From Opitutaceae bacterium (GTDB lineage Bacteria; Verrucomicrobiota; Verrucomicrobiia; Opitutales; Opitutaceae): DNA of 10,979 nt. The stretch lies in contig JAESUN010000300.1 in NCBI GenBank assembly GCA_016763045.1, positions 1-10,979 of the forward strand, written 5' to 3'. This document shows, one piece after another, positions 7,977-10,979 of this stretch (position 1 is its first letter; every line of letters begins with the position of its first letter). Both the position numbers and the translations under genes were made by a program. A model generated the notes under the pieces. The model made no database searches and was not told the origin of the DNA. It was given only the letters and a program-made list of their open reading frames with translations.

Positions 7977-8876
7977 CTACAGAGCATTAATGGGGACCTT
8001 CAAATAGATCACGTCATTACTTTCGGGGTTAGGGAAATGACCTCCACGCATATTGACCTGAATAGATGGGATAATCAGTCTAGGCATACCCAGTGTCGCA
8101 TCACGGATTTCACGCATTTCAACAAACTCAGATTCGGTAACAGATGAGTTAGCATGAATGTTGTGATTCAGCTGATCCATAACGGTTGTTTGATACTCAA
8201 CTTCTCGACCATTAGATCCATAGTCGTGACACATATATAACTTGAACTCTGGCGGTAGACTCAGAATTTTTTGAATTGATTTAAATAATTGTTTTGCACT
8301 TCCACCAGGGAAATCCGCTCGCGCAGTACCAGAATCTGGCAAAAAGAGCGTATCACCGACAAATACCGAACCGCCAACGACATGATTCATACACGCCGGG
8401 GTGTGACCTGGCGTGTGTATAGCCATTGCCGTTAAATTACCGATGGTATACGTTTCACTGTCCTCAAAAAGGTGATCAAACTGGGATCCATCACGTTGAA
8501 AATCACTACCTTCATTGAAAATTTTTCCAAACGATTCTTGAACAATAGTGATGTGTTTCCCAATACCAAGCTTACCCCCAAGCTTCTCTTGTAAATAAGG
8601 GGCTGCCGACAGATGGTCTGCATGGACATGCGTTTCAATATGCCATTGCACACTGAGGTGATGTTTTTCAATAAAGTTGATGATTTGATTAGCACCTTCA
8701 AAGTCGTAGTGCCCAGAGGCATAATCAAAATTTAGAACTGAGTCGATGATGGCGCAGGCATCAGACTTGGGATCCCGAACAATATATGAAAATGTATTGC
8801 TATCCTGGTCGAAGAAAGCTGCGACCTCTGGGGTAAGAGCTGGAACCAAAAGGTTCGAACCAATAGCACTATTCAT
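7977..8876 (-). CDS. pdo: Persulfide dioxygenase (ETHE1/Blh-like metallo-beta-lactamase fold)
   Basis: A cytoplasmic non-haem iron enzyme expected to oxidise glutathione persulfide to sulfite with O2. The 299-residue product has the metallo-beta-lactamase motif THVHADH (82-88), HTPGHT (154-159; His158), FVGDTLF with Asp175, DSGTARADFPGG (181-192) and YMCHDYG (214-220). The DSGTAR(A/T)DFPGG and CHDY signatures separate persulfide dioxygenases from glyoxalase II and lactamases. By ETHE1 analogy His83, His158 and Asp175 bind iron. Two longer starts exist (8900 and 8882), but GGAGG at 8883-8887 lies directly against the 8882 ATG and 6 nt from the 8876 ATG, so 8876 is preferred. It is first in the leftward operon, with a sigma-54 promoter upstream. 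It is a single-domain enzyme: the DUF442 partner, fused to the dioxygenase in Blh proteins, is here fused to SQR. Confidence 0.95.
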   Translation of the reverse strand: MNSAIGSNLLVPALTPEVAAFFDQDSNTFSYIVRDPKSDACAIIDSVLNFDYASGHYDFEGANQIINFIEKHHLSVQWHIETHVHADHLSAAPYLQEKLGGKLGIGKHITIVQESFGKIFNEGSDFQRDGSQFDHLFEDSETYTIGNLTAMAIHTPGHTPACMNHVVGGSVFVGDTLFLPDSGTARADFPGGSAKQLFKSIQKILSLPPEFKLYMCHDYGSNGREVEYQTTVMDQLNHNIHANSSVTESEFVEMREIRDATLGMPRLIIPSIQVNMRGGHFPNPESNDVIYLKVPINAL

Positions 8877-8882
8877 TGACAT

Positions 8883-8887
8883 CCTCC
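8883..8887 (-). promoter_or_regulatory. Shine-Dalgarno deciding the persulfide dioxygenase start
   Basis: GGAGG on the - strand sits immediately next to the ATG at 8882-8880 (no spacer) and 6 nt from the ATG at 8876-8874. The second spacing is the workable one, so the protein most likely starts MNSAIGSNLL rather than with the longer versions. Confidence 0.75.
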
Positions 8888-8955
8888 AGCATAAGATCAT
8901 TTATCAAAACACCTACACCCAAACTGTCTGAGTCGGCGTATCAACCCACATGAAA

Positions 8956-8970
8956 GCATATTTCATGCCA
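8956..8970 (-). promoter_or_regulatory. Sigma-54 (-24/-12) promoter for the sulfide operon
   Basis: The - strand reads TGGCATGAAATATGC, a good match to TGGCAC-N5-TTGC: the GG and GC doublets are both present with the required 10 nt between them. The predicted transcription start is about 8944, giving a leader of about 67 nt before the dioxygenase ATG at 8876. It is the right partner for the divergent sigma-54 activator. No comparably good sigma-70 promoter was seen in this direction. Confidence 0.75.
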
Positions 8971-9015
8971 ATACCTGCAAAGTGAGATATCAAAACATTT
9001 TTAACCTTTATACTC

Positions 9016-9029
9016 TTGACCTAGATCAA
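9016..9029. promoter_or_regulatory. FNR/ANR-type palindrome in the divergent intergenic region
   Basis: TTGACCTAGATCAA is an almost perfect dyad and fits the CRP/FNR-family consensus TTGAT-N4-ATCAA with one substitution. Its centre is about 78 nt upstream of the predicted sigma-54 start of the operon and about 53 nt upstream of the fisR ATG, so it could control either direction. An oxygen-responsive input is plausible since the operon encodes a terminal oxidase and an O2-using dioxygenase. The regulator itself is not encoded in the window. Confidence 0.55.
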
Positions 9030-9035
9030 CATTAT

Positions 9036-9061
9036 TGACAGAATTGGCATAATTATTGTCA
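9036..9061. repeat. Inverted repeat TGACA-N16-TGTCA, candidate activator site
   Basis: Five-base arms TGACA (9036-9040) and TGTCA (9057-9061) flank a 16-nt spacer, centred about 104 nt upstream of the predicted operon start, the usual place for a sigma-54 activator's upstream site. The arms are short, so chance is possible. It also overlaps a sigma-54-like sequence on the + strand. Confidence 0.3.
9045..9059 (+). promoter_or_regulatory. Weak sigma-54-like element upstream of fisR
   Basis: TGGCATAATTATTGT has the GG doublet and correct spacing, but the essential -12 GC is GT. If used, transcription would start about 5 nt before the fisR ATG, giving an almost leaderless mRNA. A CATAAT (9048-9053) resembling a sigma-70 -10 element lies in the same place. 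Either could drive fisR; neither is convincing alone. Confidence 0.25.
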
Positions 9062-9075
9062 TATTTGGCGCAACC

Positions 9076-10419
9076 ATGGGCATTATTCAGACAGACAACG
9101 CACACATTCTTTCCTCGATGCTCGAAGGCTACGACTGCCCAGCAATACTGGTTTCGGCTCAATATGAAATACTGGCCTGCAATAAAGCGTACAAACAGGC
9201 ATTTGGCCAACTTGAGATCAAAGATAAACCCAACTGCTATCAAGTTTCTCACGGCTATAACGTACCCTGTGACCAAGCGGGAGAATCATGCCCATTAATG
9301 GCGGCTACAGCATCGTCCAAAAAAGAACGGGTACTGCATATACATCAAACATCTCAAGGCAAAGAATACGTTGATGTAGAAATGCTCCCTCTGCTTGATG
9401 ACCACGGAAAACTACTCTTTTTTATTGAGCTTCTTCGACCTGTTCCTTTAGCCAGTGGAAAGTTTGTCAACCAAGAAATGGTTGGCAGTAGCCAAACATT
9501 TTTGGCACTACTAGAAAAAATAAGCCTAGTTGGCAACAGTCATGCTTCGGTTTTACTGCTAGGAGAGTCCGGCACGGGAAAGGAGCTTGCTGCTCGAGCA
9601 ATCCACATGTCTAGTAGCAGAAAAGACAAACCTATGGTCACGCTTGAATGTGCAGGACTAACAGACTCACTATTTGAAAGTGAGTTGTTCGGGCATATAA
9701 AGGGAGCTTTTACGGGTGCTCATACCAACAAGCCTGGATTAATAGAGCTTGCGAATGGCGGCACGTTATTTCTGGATGAGATTGCTGATATTCCACTGTC
9801 CATGCAAATTAAACTACTACGCCTGCTTGAAACGGGTACTTATAGAGCTGTCGGAAGTACAGATGTACGAACCAGTAATTTCAGGCTGATTACTGCCACA
9901 CATAAGAATCTTTTAGCCATGATTGAGGTGGGTACCTTTAGGCAAGACTTATACTATCGGCTAAATGTTTTCCCCATTCACATGCCTTCACTCTCGGAAA
10001 GAAGAGAAGATATTCCTAAAATTGCCAAATCATTGATATGGCGAATTAATGCAAAAACACACTACCAACTAACGAACTCTGCAGTGAAGCTACTAAAGAC
10101 CATTAACTACAAAGGCAACATTCGAGAGCTGCGTAATATATTGCATAGAGCCCTTATTTTATCTGATGACAACGTAATTGACGATTCAATTATTAAACAA
10201 TGCATCGCAGCAGACTCGCGGCCCTATTCAGTAACGACCGTGTTAGGCGAACCGCCAATAGATCTGAAGACCGCTGAAAGAAAATACCTACAACAGCTTA
10301 TGGAAAAATTCGACGACAAAGAAAAGGTTGCTAAAATTGCAGGCATTAGCATCAGATCCTTATATAGAAAGCTAAGACCACAGACATCTCACTCAGGCTC
10401 TGCATTAGCCTCAGATTGA
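9076..10419 (+). CDS. fisR: FisR-like sigma-54-dependent transcriptional activator (sulfane-sulfur sensor)
   Basis: A 447-residue bacterial enhancer-binding protein. Residues 1 to about 120 form a PAS-like sensor domain with Cys54, Cys65 and Cys72; the spacing (10 and 6 residues between) equals that of Cys53/64/71 reported for the FisR sensor, in which persulfides modify these cysteines. Residues about 135-370 are the AAA+ domain: Walker A GESGTGKE (163-170), sigma-54-contacting GAFTGA (210-215), Walker B GGTLFLDEIAD (228-238) and an arginine-finger region near YYRLNVFPI. A Fis-type helix-turn-helix occupies about 413-434 (KVAKIAGISIRSLYRKL). It is divergent from the sulfide operon and faces a sigma-54 promoter, so it very probably activates that operon when sulfane sulfur builds up. 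The ATG has no good Shine-Dalgarno; the next in-frame ATG (codon 15) has none either, and the first start keeps the full sensor domain. Confidence 0.93.
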   Translation: MGIIQTDNAHILSSMLEGYDCPAILVSAQYEILACNKAYKQAFGQLEIKDKPNCYQVSHGYNVPCDQAGESCPLMAATASSKKERVLHIHQTSQGKEYVDVEMLPLLDDHGKLLFFIELLRPVPLASGKFVNQEMVGSSQTFLALLEKISLVGNSHASVLLLGESGTGKELAARAIHMSSSRKDKPMVTLECAGLTDSLFESELFGHIKGAFTGAHTNKPGLIELANGGTLFLDEIADIPLSMQIKLLRLLETGTYRAVGSTDVRTSNFRLITATHKNLLAMIEVGTFRQDLYYRLNVFPIHMPSLSERREDIPKIAKSLIWRINAKTHYQLTNSAVKLLKTINYKGNIRELRNILHRALILSDDNVIDDSIIKQCIAADSRPYSVTTVLGEPPIDLKTAERKYLQQLMEKFDDKEKVAKIAGISIRSLYRKLRPQTSHSGSALASD

Positions 10420-10579
10420 TATTTGAGAACTTCCCGTAGACACACCTAGCCTGAATATTTATATATGGCTATCTTCGAGGGAAGCCCTGAGTTGATCCGT
10501 GCTCCCCAACCTAAAAGACTACCATTCTATAGCTCACCAACATCAACATCAGTAGCTATGACCCAAGAAGGAACGCAGC
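10420..10579. other. Stretch without gene after fisR
   Basis: No open frame or known RNA is visible. A CTTCCC (10430-10435) and GGGAAG (10479-10484) pair could fold only with a loop of over 40 nt and lacks a T-run, so it is not a convincing terminator for fisR. Confidence 0.4.
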
Positions 10580-10920
10580 TCAAGAGAGGGTATAACGCAT
10601 CTTCATAGTATTGCCATACAAATCATACAAGCAGCTAAGTCCTTTAAATATACAGGAAAAGCTGAACTTATTCTCAATGTCAACCGGCAAACGAAGCTTT
10701 CTGGAAATATCACTTGAAGAAAGTATTCTACGTATCTGATGTTGCTCAAAGTCAACCACCAGGCACGACCACTATTTTTAAGTACAATGACTACATCGCT
10801 AATTTTAGCACTGGATAGATCAGCATAATCAAATGCTTTTAATTGGCTTCTTGGTCTCATAAAATCAGCAACCAACAATTCACCACGCCTAAATCCTTGG
10901 GATAATCTTGTTAGAAGCTC
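10580..10920 (-). pseudogene. CBS-domain protein remnant with frameshift
   Basis: On the - strand the frame after a stop at 10923-10921 reads ELLTRLSQGFRRGELLVADF, then MRPRSQLKAFDYADLSSAKI and SDVVIVLKNSGR. Near 10762-10768 homology jumps to another frame: LVVDFEQHQIRRILSSSDIS, RKLRLPVDI, ending at a TGA at 10582-10580. Joined, this is the C-terminal half of a CBS-domain protein: the (V/I)xDxxxxxIRGIxSxSDIxR pattern is the second CBS motif, usually nucleotide-binding. The first frame continues past the shift but encodes nothing CBS-like. The N-terminal CBS half is missing or beyond the stop. A single small indel explains the shift; combined with the stop upstream, the gene is dead unless sequencing errors are involved. 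The identification is from motif memory; the original role is unknown. Confidence 0.72.
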
Positions 10921-10923
10921 TTA

Positions 10924-10979
10924 ATCATTCAAGTCTCAAGGCTTACTACTCCCAAGAAGTGATTATCCTTACCAACTAT
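10924..10979. other. Right-edge sequence
   Basis: These last bases lie upstream of the CBS remnant on the - strand. They may carry further decayed codons of that gene, but I could not join any frame to it with confidence. Confidence 0.3.

Noticed and set aside
8432-8728. 98-codon open frame on the - strand
   Set aside because: It lies out of frame inside the persulfide dioxygenase gene, whose catalytic motifs span this region.
7977-8900. Longer 307-residue start for the persulfide dioxygenase
   Set aside because: The GGAGG ribosome site lies downstream of that ATG and is correctly spaced only for the ATG at 8876.
10603-10878. 91-codon open frame on the - strand as a single intact protein
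   Set aside because: Only its first half matches a CBS protein; past about 10765 the homology continues in another frame, so the apparent C-terminus is an artefact of the frameshift.
1-10979. CRISPR array, tRNA/rRNA genes, intact insertion sequence or phage genes
   Set aside because: No regularly spaced direct repeats, no structural RNA signatures, and no transposase or integrase motifs were seen on either strand.

Overview
The window looks like part of the chromosome of a gammaproteobacterium of fairly low GC content. This is inferred from the protein families and the FisR/persulfide dioxygenase/SQR layout; no rRNA or tRNA is present to confirm it. The centre (about 1090-10419) is a dense, intact cluster for hydrogen sulfide and persulfide metabolism. 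The two ends (1 to about 1089 and about 10420-10979) hold decayed genes and sequence with no recognisable coding content.

Layout. On the + strand, 9076-10419 encodes a sigma-54-dependent activator of the FisR type, with an N-terminal sensor domain carrying three cysteines. Divergent from it, eight genes run leftward on the - strand in what looks like one transcription unit: persulfide dioxygenase (7977-8876), a sulfur-transferase/sulfide:quinone oxidoreductase fusion (6312-7946), a SulP anion transporter with STAS domain (4542-6308), cytochrome bd (CioAB-type) subunits I and II (3185-4552, 2193-3188), a one-helix DUF2970 protein (1961-2200), and two half-size YeeE/YedE membrane proteins (1500-1925, 1090-1503). 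The junctions are tight: 30 nt, 3 nt, then overlaps of 11, 4 and 8 nt, a gap of 35 nt, and an overlap of 4 nt.

How it may work together. SQR oxidises sulfide, passes the electrons to quinone and releases persulfide. The N-terminal rhodanese-like domain may handle that sulfane sulfur, and the dioxygenase oxidises glutathione persulfide to sulfite. SulP and the YeeE/YedE pair would move sulfur oxyanions or thiosulfate/sulfane sulfur. The bd-type oxidase reoxidises quinol and, unlike haem-copper oxidases, tolerates sulfide. The operon therefore encodes sulfide-to-oxygen electron transfer except for the quinone itself. The divergent intergenic region holds a good sigma-54 promoter reading into the dioxygenase gene, an FNR/ANR-like palindrome and a weaker inverted repeat, suggesting combined sulfane-sulfur and oxygen control.

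Flanks. The left end holds a Fic-family pseudogene on the - strand (about 320-713) with several frameshifts and no catalytic motif. The right end holds a frameshifted CBS-domain pseudogene on the - strand (about 10580-10920). Decay on both sides of an intact operon suggests either a genome undergoing reduction or an operon sitting in a degraded, recombination-prone locus.
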